From assembly GCF_002878395.1 (NCBI RefSeq), contig NW_025857900.1:166667-230666 (forward strand): DNA of 64,000 nt, given 5' to 3'. Positions 22,614 to 35,640 of the stretch are shown in pieces. Numbering within the stretch: position 1 is the stretch's first letter; every line of letters starts with the position of its first letter. Under the pieces are notes generated by a model, which was not told the origin of the DNA, did no database searches, and saw only the letters and a list, made by a program, of their open reading frames with translations. The position numbers and the translations under genes were made by a program. The DNA comes from Capsicum annuum (lineage: Eukaryota; Streptophyta; Magnoliopsida; Solanales; Solanaceae).

Positions 22614-25566
22614 TGTGATGATCCAATTTCTCAAGTCATGATGACACCTAGCATAACTCACTAGTAAGTAAGTCAATCCGTAGTCTGGAACTGCTAGTAA
22701 GAGATTATGAAAGAAAATGAGTGGAACAATAGAATAAATATAACAAAGGGGCTAATGTATATAAAACAACCCCAAAACTTCGTTAAGTTAGTACAAGAGC
22801 TTCTAATATAATAACAGTACAAAGTCAAATACTAAATAAATATACATGTTCAATCCATTGCTGGATACAATACAGAGATTAGTATAATCCACAAAAGGGA
22901 GAATAGTAGTACTCTGAATGCCAGGATCTCACCCTAAATCTCAAATTCAGAATTGCTCTGAATGATGCACACAACAACAGTGAGAGCTCGTACTATATTC
23001 TAGAGCCTACAAAAGTGTAGTATGAGTACCAAACACGTGGTACTTAATAGGCAACTGTTGTTGAGCTTCAAAGATAATGCAAATAAAGAAACTATGCAAC
23101 CAAGACTATAAACTACAAGCAACTATCCAAGAAGTAACATAATAAAGCTAGAGAGATAAAAGGATAAACTATTCTATTCTAGTTGTATTTAGGAACTAAA
23201 ATACTATACCATAAATCACTGACCAATATACAAATAAAGTGTGGAATAAGGATATACAGTAGTATACAAGTCCAGGAAATACATATACAATATGAATAAA
23301 TTAGGAAATAGAGGGACATATGGTGGTATATATGTCTATAATGAAATTTATTATAAAAAGAAAAGGGATTAGAATCGTACCTCAAACCTTAATACTGATC
23401 CATAATCACCCTGCCATGAACTAATCATAATAACAAACATAAAGTAACCGTCTAGTTAGAACAAATAATACCTAACCAAGCCCCATAAATCGGAAAGGTT
23501 CAACTAATATTCAAAAGTCAACAATCATAGCCTACACCTATGCAAACCCCTATAAGGTTGATATATATAAGAATCAAACAACAAATGTGTCATTGGGAAT
23601 GCATATGAATGAATGGATGCAAAGTAAATCTCTAGTACCATAATCAATTCAAGTTCCATAACATACTAAGTGCATACACCTCTTCTAGATCAATAGCTCA
23701 CAAAAGCAGGACCTATAACAACCCCTCTTCTCCTACATAGTAGCTCACGAACACCCCTTGGGGATTTGAGAATATTCGTATACACTTATTTGGTTTTGAT
23801 ATAGGATTTTTAATCATCATCATCATCTATCTACTCTACCTAGTATCAATGATATGTATATATAATAAGTGCACAGACTTAAGCTGTGCCCAATAAGTCT
23901 ATAAATTCATCGCCTCAGATCAACTCCGAGACTACATTAGTATAATAGTGTCAAAAAGACCAAAATGTCTCTCGACCAAAGTAAATAGTAATAATAAAGG
24001 AGTGGATAGATTACAAACCAAAATCAATCTTAGTCTAGTATCCAAAACATCATATTTAGTTCCAAAAGCTAATTAAACCATTGAATATGGTGGCATGATT
24101 CCCAGATAAAAGAATTTATTTTATAACTGAAAGTGAAAATTAATCCATTTTTTATAAAACAATAGTAAAATCATGGTTTTGGTTTGAATCACACCACTAA
24201 GTGATCATGAACGTACCAAGATCCATACATGTCATCACCATTATCCAAACAATACAATCATAAGAGACCAAGATTCTATAGACTAAATCCACGTCCTTTA
24301 TAAAAGTAGAATACTCACCTAGAGTCCAATTGGTATCATAACCACGAGCTTGGCCCAATATTACATAACAAAAATACTATATTTCAAAAAAAAAATGATA
24401 CTATACCAAGTCAAGTTGTGAACCTTATACTAAAGGGATACTTAGTATCATCTATGGTTCACATGCTTCAATTCTAGACTTAATGAAAGAATAAAAACTT
24501 TTATTTGAGATTGTTTTGATTAACTGTACAACCCACACTTATAATTCAATTTTTATAGAATCCATCCAAGATCCCTAAAGGAGTCCAAAAGCCTTGAGAC
24601 TTGAACAATGGTCTTACAGCCTAAAATTAATGTTCCAATATTGATGACACTGTCGAAATTCTCATCCAAGATCATTTTCTAGGATTTTTGATTCGAGACC
24701 TAATTTTTAACAGTGAAAGCTTCAAAATAGAAAAATGTTCCTATAACCCACATTAACTATCTGATTATCAAACCAACAGTTTTAACAAGTCATAAATAAC
24801 CTGTAGGAGTTGTGTGAAGGCTCAAAATGTTGAAAATTTGCATAAATTGGAAAAATAACTTGGAGGGTCATTAAAATATGTACTACTAAAATGACTTTAG
24901 TCCACGAAAGTAAATGGATAGGAATATCATGAAAGCTCAGATGGACGAGGTACTAGGCCAGCTGGATTTGTGCAAGACTACCAGATAACCATTAGGAAGA
25001 AGTAATGCTCCCAAGGGATTTTTCCATAGGTTTCTCATTTTCAACCAACCTTCTTTCTTCATTTCTTAGAAAACCAAAACTTAACCTTAACAACTAACTA
25101 GTCTCCAACTAAATCGAGGTTGACTGACGCATATGAATCCCAACTACAATACACTAACACCAGACCAATAACAACACAACCAAGTGAAACCTCACCCAAC
25201 TCATGGAAATATAAGGAATAAATCAAGCTCTTAACTCCCATATCTAAATATGATGTTCTTTTGCTCTCTAAACCTGTTATCTACTCTACACCATATAACA
25301 TGCATCATACTACCTTAAATAACTAAAGATGATCCATCGATAATCCATAATGGCAAGAATAAGAATAACCCCATAGGGTTATAGCGAGACACACCAATGG
25401 ATATAGTCAAAGCCTATAATATCCTATCGAGGCTACAGTTGGTCTAGGTGACCCTCAAACCTAATACTTAGGAGTTCATAGAACAAACTCCTATAACTAA
25501 ACAATCAACTCCAGAATGTCCCACCAATTGAGGTTGAAATCATTCTTAGACCAACTTGAGCACACT
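22614..25566 (-). repeat. minus-strand LTR-like sequence (uncertain element)
   Basis: No gene is visible. On the minus strand the end near 22614 (ggatcatcaca) and the segment around 22950-23050 (tactcatactacacttttgtaggct) have the character of the downstream part of a large gypsy LTR. A TGTAAGACC word at 24618 on the minus strand could be an LTR start, but no polypurine tract or matching target duplication supports it. Element D's left end is at 25567. The stretch may continue at 38150 on the other side of D. Confidence 0.4.
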
Positions 25567-28093
25567 TGTAATACCCCAAAGTTTCCTAACTAATTTTGTC
25601 CCAAGAATGTCAAGTATTAGCTTCTCAATTGAATGATGTTTATTCCATAAGGAATTTTTAATATTTTCACTTTTCTTCATATGGTAAATTTGATAAACTT
25701 TCCATCAATATAAGATTCACCAAAATCCGATAACCGGGTAAGAAGTTATGACTATTTTAAGTTCCCGTCATAAAACAACGCCATATTAGTCCGTGGTATG
25801 CCGCGCCACCAGAGAAAATAATATCTATCAAATTCCAGTAGGATTTTGTGATAGTGGCGTGTCGTTCCAAACTTCCAGGTCACAAAGAAAATGGCAAAGC
25901 AATGGCTTCGCATTGCACCATCCCTCAGTTTCCAAATTGTCAAATTACAGTGACATGGTGCGATAGCGCCGTTTCACGCTAGGGGTTCAATTCGAGAAAT
26001 TTTAACTAAAATTACAAGACGCATCCAGGGTTAAAAGGATTAATTTTCCACCCCTATTTAAGCCCATTAACACGAGATTCAACTATTGGGAACCCAAAAT
26101 ATACTCTTTTCTCTCAAAAACCTCTCAAGAACAACCTAGGGCTTTTCATAGGAGATTCAAAATCAAGAATTTACTTCGTCAATCTTTGTGTATTTATGAA
26201 CCAAGGTATTTTTAGTGTTGATTCATGGATTCCTTCCATCCATGAATCTTAAGAACCTTGTTTTATCTATAAATCATGGTATTTATGTTGTGGGTTATTT
26301 GTAACCATGTTGTTGATGATGATTGATTTAAAAGTTGGAATCTTTATTATGCTTTCATGAAATTATGTTAATGTATGGATTGAAATTGATGAAATTGAGT
26401 TGAATGAAGGAACTTTTATGGATTATATTAGTGTCTATGCCTAAGCCTATAGTTATGTATGCGATGTATTTGATAAAATGCCTAAGGGAATAAAAATTAT
26501 GCCTTATGACTAAATAGAACCCAAATGATGAATCCATGATTAACTCTTATGTTCTAATGACTTCCATGCTATTAACATTCCTTGTAAATTTGTGGATTGC
26601 TCATAAATTAGCCTTATGAAATTATGCCATGTTTACATGCAATCCTATTCATGTACAAGCTTATGATAACATGTACTTTATGAAATCCCCCAAATGATTA
26701 TATTATTTGTTGTTTATGTTGGTCATGTATTCAAGAATGTCATGCCATGTCAATTTCCCTCTATCAAGTCCTGGGGGTACTTGTACCCGACAAGTTAGTT
26801 GTATGCCTAGAGCCAGTGTCATGTTTTCACTATATCCTTAGTGAATCTATGATCCATAGAATTCAGTCAGTTATGTGACTCAGGATATCTCAGTAAATCC
26901 CAGTCAGTTATCAGATCTCAGTAATGTTCCACTAGTCAACAAAATTTAGTTAATTTAGTCCAGTTGAGTTTAGTAATTCATGTTCAGTGCCTATTCAGAT
27001 AGGAGTAGTAATTAGCACTAAGTGAACCCAAGGATGGGAATTTACCTCTTATATGTGGGTGTGATTTTTAAAAGCAATACTCGTGTTATAAAACTATATA
27101 ACCAGCATAGGTTGAGATATCATAGCCTGCTATATGAGGGTAGATAAGGTGGCTTAACCTGTTTTATGAGGGTTACCCAAAGATTATCTTTACAACTGGT
27201 ACGGTATTGACACCCTTCCAATTGGGGTTACAGATTGGACCCCAACTCAGCCATAATAGTGTATTAGGGGCATGTCGGTTAGATAACTACTTCCTACAGT
27301 TTCAGTATAAGTCTCAGTAAAGGAACTCAGATAGTTCTTCAGATTTCAGAACTATCAGATATTGTCAACTTAGATATAGCATGAAACTCATATAGTTCCA
27401 TTAGATTTAGGACTGTTAGATATAGTCACTCATGTTATCAATTGTATAGGTCATAAAAACTTATGTTATTGGTACTCGCACTTAGTAATTGTGTTACCAC
27501 GATCTCAGTTTTAGTTACTATGTATTCATGTATGTATTGTCATGTTTATGTTAGTCAGTACTATTCATGCATATGAACCCCATGCATTCTGCCTACCTCA
27601 CTTGCATACCAGTACATTCAAAGTACTAACGCATTTGTGATATGGTGTCTTATACCATAGGTTCAGAAGAACGAGCTACAGAGCATCAGTAGCATTTCAG
27701 TCCCAGCAGTCAGAGTTAGCAGCGAGTCCTCTTATTTCATGGACATGATTATTACTTTATTATCTCATTAATTAATTTATTAGTAGGAGTTAGTTAGGGA
27801 CATGTCCCATCAACTTCTTTTTCAGACATTTTAGTCAATTAGAGGCTTTTCAGACTATCATGTTTTGTTAGTTATTTTAGTTGTTTTGGGCATTTCATAC
27901 CCCACCCAGATGTTATATTTTATCAGATCATATGTCACAGTTTTTAAACTTATGTCCTTTCAGTTCATGTTTTTGTATTTATGTAGTATATCATGCAGTG
28001 TATAGGTACAAATATCAGTCATGGGTTAGCTTGTGGTCCTTTGGGGTCATGAGCACTGTGTAGCATTTTGGGTACCAGATTTGGGGTGTTACA
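25567..28093 (+). repeat. 5' LTR of element D (2527 bp)
   Basis: TGTAATACCCC...GGGGTGTTACA, directly followed by the primer binding site. It contains the gataaccgggtaagaagttatg module (about 25730-25752), a CpG-rich block (about 25790-25980), a tatttaa TATA-like box at 26055-26061, the paired 60-bp repeats (about 27310-27440) and the conserved gggttagcttgtggtcctt segment. No protein gene. Confidence 0.94.
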
Positions 28094-28097
28094 AACT

Positions 28098-28110
28098 TGG
28101 TATCAGAGCC
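28098..28110 (+). promoter_or_regulatory. primer binding site, element D (initiator tRNA-Met type)
   Basis: TGGTATCAGAGCC starts four bases after the 5' LTR end. It matches the complement of the 3' end of plant initiator tRNA-Met, the usual primer of plant LTR retrotransposons. Confidence 0.88.
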
Positions 28111-28316
28111 TAAGGTTCAATACTATCCTAGGAAGTCTAAAAGCCACATCTAGTAGAGTTTTGTACATGGGTGTGTTGCATGCCATATTTATTTACTGGA
28201 GGCTATAAGATGTTTTAGGAATAATTTCCCTTCTTTCAGTATTTATGTCGTGCCAGTGAGCATAATCTCAAGTCAATCTCTCAGTCTAATCTATTTCTCC
28301 CTTTCTTTTATAGAAC

Positions 28317-29345
28317 ATGCCTCCTAAAAAAAGAAACGGGAATAAGTTAGCCCCTTAGCTCAAAGAACCTTTGGGAAAACATATTTATCATACAGAATTT
28401 AGAGTTGTAGTCACTACTCTTGCTCAGTCAGTTATTTCTTAAAATGAACGACCAGCAGTTATTTCAGCCAACCCAGTGGCCAATTTAGTTGCATCCAGGA
28501 TTCAGGACTTCACTCGAAAGAACCCTCTATCCTTTCTCGAGTCTAAAAAAAATGAGGACCCTCAGGAATTCATCAATTAGGTTCAGAACATTACAGAAAT
28601 CATGGGGGTGTCATCTATTGAGAGTGCTTAGCTAGTTGCATATCAGTTGTAGAATATTGCTCACACTTGGTTTAATTAGTGGAAGTTAGAAGGCCAGATG
28701 GTGCAAGGGCTATTGACTGGGAGGAGTTTGTTACTAAATTCTTAGATAGATTCTTTCCCCAAGAGCTGAAAGAGGCTGAGGTGTTAGAATTTTTAAACCT
28801 CAGGCAGGGAAACATAACAGTGAAAGAGTATTCTCTTAAGTTTACTTAATTAGCCAAATATGCTTCTCATGTGGTTGTAGATAGCAGGGCTAAGATGAGT
28901 AAGTTTATTTTTAGGGTGAATGATAGTATGGTCAACGAGTGTAGGTTTGCAATATTGAATAGTGACATAAGTTTAGCCAGGCTTATCACTCATGCTTAAC
29001 AGATAGAAGAGAAAAATATTAAGATGAGAGAGAAGCAAAATAAGATAGCAAAGACAGGTAGTTTCAACTCTGCTCAACCCAAAACAGAAGGAGAAAATTG
29101 CTCTTCTTTTGTCCTGAGTCATCAGTTCCATCTCCTTCTTCAGCTAGTGCTCCAGCTCCTAAGTTCAGAGATAGTACTGAGATAGAGTGCCAAGCTCTAA
29201 GTGTCAGGGTAGTATTAGCAGTTCCCATACCAATCCTCTTTGCAAAACTTGTGGAAAGCACCAGCAGGGCATTTGTAGAGCTGGCAGTGGTATTTTTTTA
29301 GACGTGGAAAACCAGCAGGGTGCCACCTCCAGTGCTACTAGTGGG
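28317..29345 (+). pseudogene. gag: gag (element D)
   Basis: The start ATGCCTCCTAAAAAAAG lies about 200 bases after the primer site and encodes the basic MPPKKR start also seen in element E (MPPKKN). Capsid-domain pieces follow: EDPQEFI at about 28555, NIAHTWF at about 28650 and the LNLRQGNITVKEYSLKFT stretch at about 28790-28845. Stops and a deletion break the frame. Around 29290-29320 the zinc knuckle is largely deleted, leaving CKTCGKHQQGICRAGSG and no CCHC box. The chance ORFs 29064-29261 (minus) and 29098-29301 (plus) overlap this remnant. Confidence 0.85.
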
Positions 29346-29394
29346 TAATGCCCAAATAGACTCTATGATCTTCAGTCCTGAAAAGATCAAGAAA

Positions 29395-29968
29395 ACTCTC
29401 CTAATGTAGTTACTGGTACGTTATAGATCTTTCATATGCATGCTTATGCTTTGATAGATCTAGGAGCTTCCTTGTCTTTTGTTATCCCTTATATAGCAAG
29501 CGATTTTGGAATCAATCCCAAAATTTTAGTAGAGCCCTTTTTAGTCTCTAACCCAGTAGGTAAAACCATCATAGCCCGATGGGTATAAATGAACTGCCCG
29601 ATTATGATATTTTAGAAAGTCACTTCAGCGAACTTATTTAAATTAGAGATAATTGATCTTAATGTCATTCTCATCATGGATTGCCTTCATTCGTGCTATA
29701 CCACAGTTGACTGCAGAAATAGAATAGTTCAGTTTTAGTTTCTGAATGAACCTATCCTAGAGTGGAGAGATAGTACTTTATGTTTCAGAGGTTAGCTTGT
29801 TTCCTATCTTTGAGGAAGGAAAATGATATCTAAGGGGTGCGTATATCACCTGGTTTGAGTTAAGGACACTAGTTTTGAAACTCCCAACCTTGATTCAGTC
29901 CCAATAGGTAATGAATATTCAGATGTCTTTCCCAAAGATCTTCCAGGAATTCCTTCCAAAAGGGAAAT
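29395..29968 (+). pseudogene. pol: pol: protease and start of RT (element D, before solo LTR)
   Basis: Decayed protease: a stop precedes the active-site region near 29455 and the usual DPGAS reads as decayed residues. Then come remnants of DCRNRIVQF. The segment that precedes the RT fingers ([10 protein letters not shown] in other copies) is at 29824-29970. The reading stops in the middle of PPKREIDFGI at 29968, where the solo LTR begins, and resumes at 32544. Confidence 0.8.
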
Positions 29969-30317
29969 TGTAACACCCCGTACTTAATTACGTGCATTAG
30001 TCATTGTTATATGTGTTGGGGTATATGTATTGATCCTAAGTTTGGTATATATGAGTTTAAGTATGAGTATTGATTATTTTGAGATGGTTTCAAGTGTATA
30101 GTTTGATTATAGGTGTATCGGAATCGACTTTATTTATATCGGAATTTTCCCGTCGATGGTTCCATACGAAGGTTATTGAATAAGCTTTCCAACGATATAA
30201 AGATTTCCAAAAACGGATAAGTTTCGGATATAAGCGAGCTCGTTCGAAACTTTAAAACGGTGGCCGGGATGTGAACAGTAAAATGTGCAGGAAACTACTG
30301 AGGCCTGCCAGTTTTTT

Positions 30318-30640
30318 GGGTCAATTTTGAACGATCATAACTCCCTCAATATAATGAACTGGTTGAGCTACCATATATCAAAAGAAATATCTTTGAGTCT
30401 TCTTTCCAATGAAATTGGTTTCATCCAAATCCAACATCTGAGTAAGGAGTTATACTCGTTTTACTTCAGCCTCTCAAAACAGATTTTTAGGGTCAACTTC
30501 AAACGATCATAACTACTTGTACAGGACGAACTGGGTGGCCTAATTTATATCAAATGAAAGACCTTTGAATTATATTTCTAACGATACCAATTTAACCCAA
30601 ATCCGATATCGGAGCAAAGAGTTATGGCCGATTTACTTTA
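30318..30640 (+). repeat. 172-bp diverged direct repeat in solo LTR
   Basis: The word acgatcataact recurs at 30331 and 30503 (offset 172). The following segments each hold tatcaaa, tttccaa or ttctaac, ccaaatcc and a gagttat word in the same order. It is an old internal duplication. Confidence 0.75.
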
Positions 30641-30993
30641 GCCTATCAAAACAGTCCACCATGGACAAATTCGGATTTACTTAAATTTTTAAGGGCAATA
30701 TGGTCATTTTTCATCACCTCATGGACGAAAATTGGTCATTATATACATATACTTAGCCTTATATCCACCATTTATCATCCAAATCATTGAAGAATAAGAA
30801 ACCCTAGCCTAAGTTCAACTCCAATTATCTTGTGATTCAACCGTAGAAAATCCAAATTGATTCCGTAGTTGTGTTCACCGTCTCAAGGGCTTCGAGAAGC
30901 ACCCCTTATTTGTGCCAACAGGACTTCGAAATCAAAAGGGCCATTTTTTTTGGTAAGGATGTAAATTATGTTGGTGTTATTTATATGGATATG

Positions 30994-31010
30994 TATATAT
31001 ATATATATAT
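30994..31010. repeat. AT dinucleotide microsatellite
   Basis: Uninterrupted TA repeat inside the solo LTR. A second one of about 20 bases is at 32358-32377. Confidence 0.9.
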
Positions 31011-31721
31011 GCATGTGAGCATAAGAAGTATGTTATTTGATTGTTGTTGAAAGATGATTGGAAATGATGTTGGATTATTCTTGTGCATGGTTGGATTATG
31101 TTAAATTGTGAAGGAATTTGGGGTGATGATGTAGTATTGATGATGTGGTATTGAAATGATGATTATATACATATACACACATAAACCTATTGTTTAAGTT
31201 GGTTTTTGGAATGTTTTGCAAATATTGGTAGTATGGAATTATGGAAGAGAATTGTGGTGTTGGGTTGCTAATACTAGATGCCAAACATTTCATTGTAGAT
31301 AAGTGATTTGTAAAGGCGGGAAGTTGTGTTGAATTGGTAGCTGAATCTACAACGAGGTATGTAAAGCATACTCTAACAATGTTCTTTGGCATGAAAACAC
31401 CAATGTTCCATCAAGTAAGATTCCGAGGTTGTCCAAAAACATGTATTGTTCTACGTTACCAACGAAGTTGTTTCCATCCTATAAAGTGTCAAAATGTTCA
31501 TTGATATACCAAAAGGCTCTTATTTCATTGTTGTGATATTGATGATTCTGAAACATATTGTTGATGTACCAATGAGTCCTTATTACATCGTTATTGTATA
31601 GAAGGTCTATTACTTGGTTCCTATTGATGTATCATTGTTTCAAGGTATCAAAAATGTGGTGACGACCGAAATAACAATCTCAAAGATTAATTGAACTAAG
31701 TGATGAAAGTTCTCTCTTATC

Positions 31722-31821
31722 GGGTGGTATCCCAGGGGCATAAGCCTAGCATGGGTCGATCCCTATTTCATGTGTTTATGGGTGGTATCCCAGGGGCATA
31801 AGCCTAGCATGGGTCGATCCC
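31722..31821 (+). repeat. pair of 42-bp direct repeats in solo LTR
   Basis: Copies at 31722-31763 and 31780-31821 (period 58) read identically, each starting gggtggtatcccagggg and ending gatccc. A 16-base spacer separates them. Confidence 0.92.
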
Positions 31822-32543
31822 AGTTGATATGTACTGGAGGCATCCTAATGGTCACAGTACAGTACAGTAATGATTACAAAGACGATAAGAACGAAGGTAA
31901 AGTGATTGAATAAATACAATGTACAGGTTGTCACAAGTTCTAGAAAGTGTGGTCCACTCCTATTACGACTTATTCACTTGTTTCTGATTTCTATTGAGCT
32001 CGTATATCATATGTGATTATTTACAGCTTTACATACTCAGTACATATTTTGTACTGACGTCCCTCACGGGGGACCTGCATTTCATGCTGCAGGCACAGGT
32101 ACCTCAGCTCATACACAGCACAAGTAGGAGCCAGGTCATACAGCTGTTGTTGGTGAGCTCCAGTTTGCTTCGGAGCTTTCCGAGTCGGTTCCTTATATTT
32201 TGTTATTGTACAGGAGTCATGTGTGGGCGGGGGTTTGTCCCGACCCTAGTTATGTCATGTATATCCTAGAGGCTTTGTAGACATAAGGAAGGGTAAAGTC
32301 ATGGAAGTTTATATAGTAATGTTATATTTGTATATGTCGTGGCCCCGACGGCCAAAAATATATATATATATATATATTTGTGCGTGTTGTGCTGATACAG
32401 GTAATTAGATCCTTCTATATGCAACGAAGTGCTGTCCAATTTTTGGTGACATGTAAGTGAAAGTACAGGTATTTGAACGGGTTCTCCCGGGCCTTCTCGG
32501 CTTCGGGTGCCAGTCCGGCCCGATGGGATTTTGGGGCGTGACA

Positions 32544-33840
32544 GAAATAGACTTCGGTATTGAACTTCTTACAGATACTCAGCCTATATCTATCCTTCCA
32601 TACAGAATGGAACTAGTAAAACTCAGAGAATTGAAAGAACAGTTAAAAGATCTCTTAGATATGGGATTCATTAGGCCCATTGTGTCCCCATGGGGTGCAC
32701 CAGTCTTGTTCGTGTGCAAGAAAGATGGTTCTCTCAGAATGTGCATTAATTACTGTTAGCTTAATAAAGTTATGGTCAAGAATAAGTATCCTCTTCCTAT
32801 AATTGATGACTTATTTGACCAACTTTAGGGTGCCAACTATTTCTCTTAGATAGACCTCAGATCTGGCTATCATCAGCTCAGAGTCAGAGAATGTGAAATT
32901 CCAAGGACAGCCTTTCATACTCGGTAAGGTCACTATGAATTCCAAGTCATGCCCTTTAGTCTTACCAATGACCTAGTAGATTTCATGGACTTGATGAACT
33001 ATGTGTTTAAGAAGTACTTAGACATGTTCGTCATCGTCTTCATAGACAATATTCTGGTCTATTCCCGCAGTGAGCGTGATCATGCAGACCATATCAGAAT
33101 CATACTTCAAACTCTTAGAGAAGATCAATTATTAGCCAAATTTAGTAAGTATGAGTTTTGGCTAAGGTCAGTAAAATTCCTTGGTCATATCATTTTCGGT
33201 GATGGCATTAGAGTATATCCTGAAAAGACTAAAGTAGTAAGAAACTAGCCTCACCCTGTCTCTCCATCAGATATCAGGAGTTTTTTGGGTATGGCTGGCT
33301 ATTACAGAAGGTTTGTTGAGGGATTTTAATCTATTACATCCCCTATGTCTAGATCAACTCAAAAAAAGTCAAGTTTCAATGGTCAGATCCTTGCGAGAAA
33401 AGTTTTCAGGAGTTGAAGATTCAACTCACCTCAGCCCCAGTCTTAGATCTTCCAAATGGTCCAGATGGGTTTGTGGTATATTGTGATGCATCTAGATTAG
33501 GTTTGGGTTGTGTCCTGATGTATCATGGTAAGGTCATAGCCTACGCCTTTAGATAGCTTAAACCCCATGAGAAGAATTATCCTACTCACGATCTTAAGCT
33601 AGCAGCCGTAGTTTTTGCCTTAAAGATTTGGAGGTATTATCTATATGGGGTTCATGTAGATGTGTTCACCAATCATAAGAGTCTTCAATATGTCTTTTTT
33701 TAAAAAGATCTCAATCTTCGTTAGAGAAGGTGGTTAGAGCTCTTGAAAGATTATGACATTAGTGTCCTTTATTATTCAGGCAAGGCCAACGTTATGGCCG
33801 ATACTCTCAGTAGACTGTGTATGGTTAGTGTTGCTCATGT
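32544..33840 (+). pseudogene. pol: pol: reverse transcriptase and RNase H (element D, after solo LTR)
   Basis: RT resumes with IDFGIELL and continues through [14 protein letters not shown] (about 32688) and the palm 32949-33248. The catalytic loop reads FIDNILVYS, so the second aspartate of FIDD is asparagine. A stop replaces the W of the RNWPHP motif at 33246-33248, and a frameshift occurs near 33360. RNase H follows with YCDASRLGLG (about 33480) and further stops. The frame starting at 32457 joins LTR tail to RT by chance and is not a real gene start. Confidence 0.88.
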
Positions 33841-33889
33841 TGAGGACACTAAGAAGAAGTTTGCTTAGGAAGTCCATCAGATTACGAGA

Positions 33890-35366
33890 CTAAGTGTTTG
33901 CTTAGTCGATACAGAGGAGGGTGACATATGGGTTTAGAGTAGTTCAGAATTATCACTAGTTTTTATGGTAAAAGAAAAGCAAGGTAGAGATCCTAATCAA
34001 GTCAATTTGAAAGAGGAAGTCAAGGATCAAAAAGTAGATATTTTCTCCCAAGGGAGAGATGGTGTCCTACGTTCTCAGGGTCGTCTGTGTGTTCCAGGTG
34101 TAGATGTCTTAAGGCAGCGATTTCTTATAGAAGCACATGGTGCACGCTACTCTATTCATCTAAGGTCCACAAGGATGTGCTATGACTTGCAAGAGATCTA
34201 TTGGTGGAGTGGGATAAAGAGAGACATTATAGAGTTAGTGGATATGTGCTCTACATGTCAGCAGGTTAAGATAGAGCATCAAAAGCCTAGTGGGTCTATG
34301 CAAAAGTTTAGTATTCCTACTTGAAAGTAGGAAGGAGTGAACATAAACTTCATGATGGGTTTACCTTATACTCATCATCAACATGATTCAGTTTAGGTCA
34401 TTGTAGATTGAATGACCAAATCAGCCTATTTCTTTCCAGTTCATATGTCTTACTCAGCCGAGGATTATGCAAATCTCTATATTAGAGAGTTGGTCAGATT
34501 ACATGGTGTTCTATTATCTATTGTATCTGATAGAGGTACTCAGTTCACCTCTTATTTCTAGAAAGCATTTCAAAAGGGTCTTGGTGACCTAGTTCTTCTC
34601 AGTACAACCTTTTATCCCTAGGTATATGATCAAGCAGAAAGGACCATTCAGACTTTATAAGATATGCTAAGGGCGTGTGCAATTGATTTCAAGGGTAGTT
34701 GGGATGACCACTTACCTTTGATTGAGTTTTCATACAACAATAGCTATAATTCTATGGTAGGAGATGCAGATCTGCAGTCAATTGGTTCAAAGTTAGTGAG
34801 GCCTCAGTTATAGGGCCTGACTTAGTATTTGATGCCTTAGAAAAAGTTCAATTTATTATAGAAAGACTCTAGGCTGCTCAGAGCCAATAGAAGTGTTACG
34901 TAGATGTTCGTAGAAAGGATCTCAAGTTTGAGATTGGTGACTATGTCTATCTGAATTTCTCTTCAGAAAGAAGGGAAAACCTAGTCCTCGATATGTAGGT
35001 CCTTTCAAAATTCTTTTTCACTTCGAAAAGGTAGCTTAGGAGCTCGAGTTTCCTTCAGATCTAGCCTTAGTTCTTCCAGTCTTCCATGTATCCTTGCTCA
35101 AGAAGTGCATAGGTGACCCAACAGTTGTAGTCCCTATTAAGAGCATAGATGTTCAGAATAGTCTCTCTTATGAAGAGATTTCGGTCGAAATCCTAGACTA
35201 TCACACTCGTAGATTGAGGAACAAAGAAGTCCCTCTAGTCAAAGTTCTTTGGCGAAATAAGTCCATCGAGGGAGCTACTTGGGAAGGAAAAATAGACATG
35301 TGTACCAAGTATCCTTACTTCTTCTTCGTCAACTCAGATAAAGCTCAAGGTAACAATTCTCTTTAA
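33890..35366 (+). pseudogene. pol: pol: integrase and chromodomain-like tail (element D)
   Basis: 33965-34324 covers the linker and a full HHCC finger ending CSTCQQVK. The core keeps the second aspartate (IVSDRGTQF, about 34524) but has stops before and after it. About 30 bp are missing near 34755 and a further piece near 34960. The tail 35094-35366 is open: KKCIGDPTVVVP, EVPLVKVLWRN, EGATWEGK and the stop TAA at 35364-35366. Confidence 0.87.
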
Positions 35367-35627
35367 GCTTTTTAGTTTCATATTCAGACTTCATTTACAA
35401 CTTGGCATCCATTTTATGTTTAGAATTCCATTATAAAATTGGTATTAAATACCATTGCATATTCATTCATGCATTCATGTATTCATGAATCAGTTACACA
35501 TGCATATGCTCAGTATGATATATTCAGTTATCAATCATGCCAGTCATATGTTATTTGTTCATGTTTAGTATATAATTAGCTTATCGTTTCTCCCATATCA
35601 GTCAGTCTCATTTGAGGACGAATGTTC

Positions 35628-35639
35628 CCAAGGGGGATA
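35628..35639 (+). promoter_or_regulatory. polypurine tract, element D
   Basis: AAGGGGGATA-type tract directly before the 3' LTR start TGTAATACC at 35641. Confidence 0.82.
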
Positions 35640-35640
35640 T

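Larger units (their letters stand above)
29969..32543 (+). repeat. solo LTR of another gypsy family, 2575 bp, with perfect target duplication
   Basis: It starts TGTAACACCCC and ends GGGGCGTGACA. It is flanked by identical GAAAT (29964-29968 and 32544-32548). Removing it with one GAAAT restores the interrupted RT reading, which is the signature of insertion followed by LTR-LTR recombination that deleted the rest of the element. Inside are three copies of a tttccaac...ccaaat...gagttatgg module (about 30185, 30400, 30575), a TATA-like box near 30740-30765, two AT microsatellites and a 42-bp repeat pair. The frames 30285-30512 and 31994-32269 show no domain. Confidence 0.95.

Noticed and set aside
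22614..24618. A complete minus-strand LTR bounded by TGTAAGACC and ATCATCACA
   Set aside because: Flanking five-base words do not match and there is no purine tract or primer site, so the ends are not secure. Kept only as LTR-like sequence.
30994..32377. AT microsatellites as a sign of a matrix attachment region or origin
   Set aside because: They are short dinucleotide runs inside a solo LTR. Nothing else supports such a role.
32457..32759. Apparent gene start upstream of the D reverse transcriptase
   Set aside because: The first part is LTR tail and only the rest is RT. The fusion is a by-product of the solo LTR insertion.
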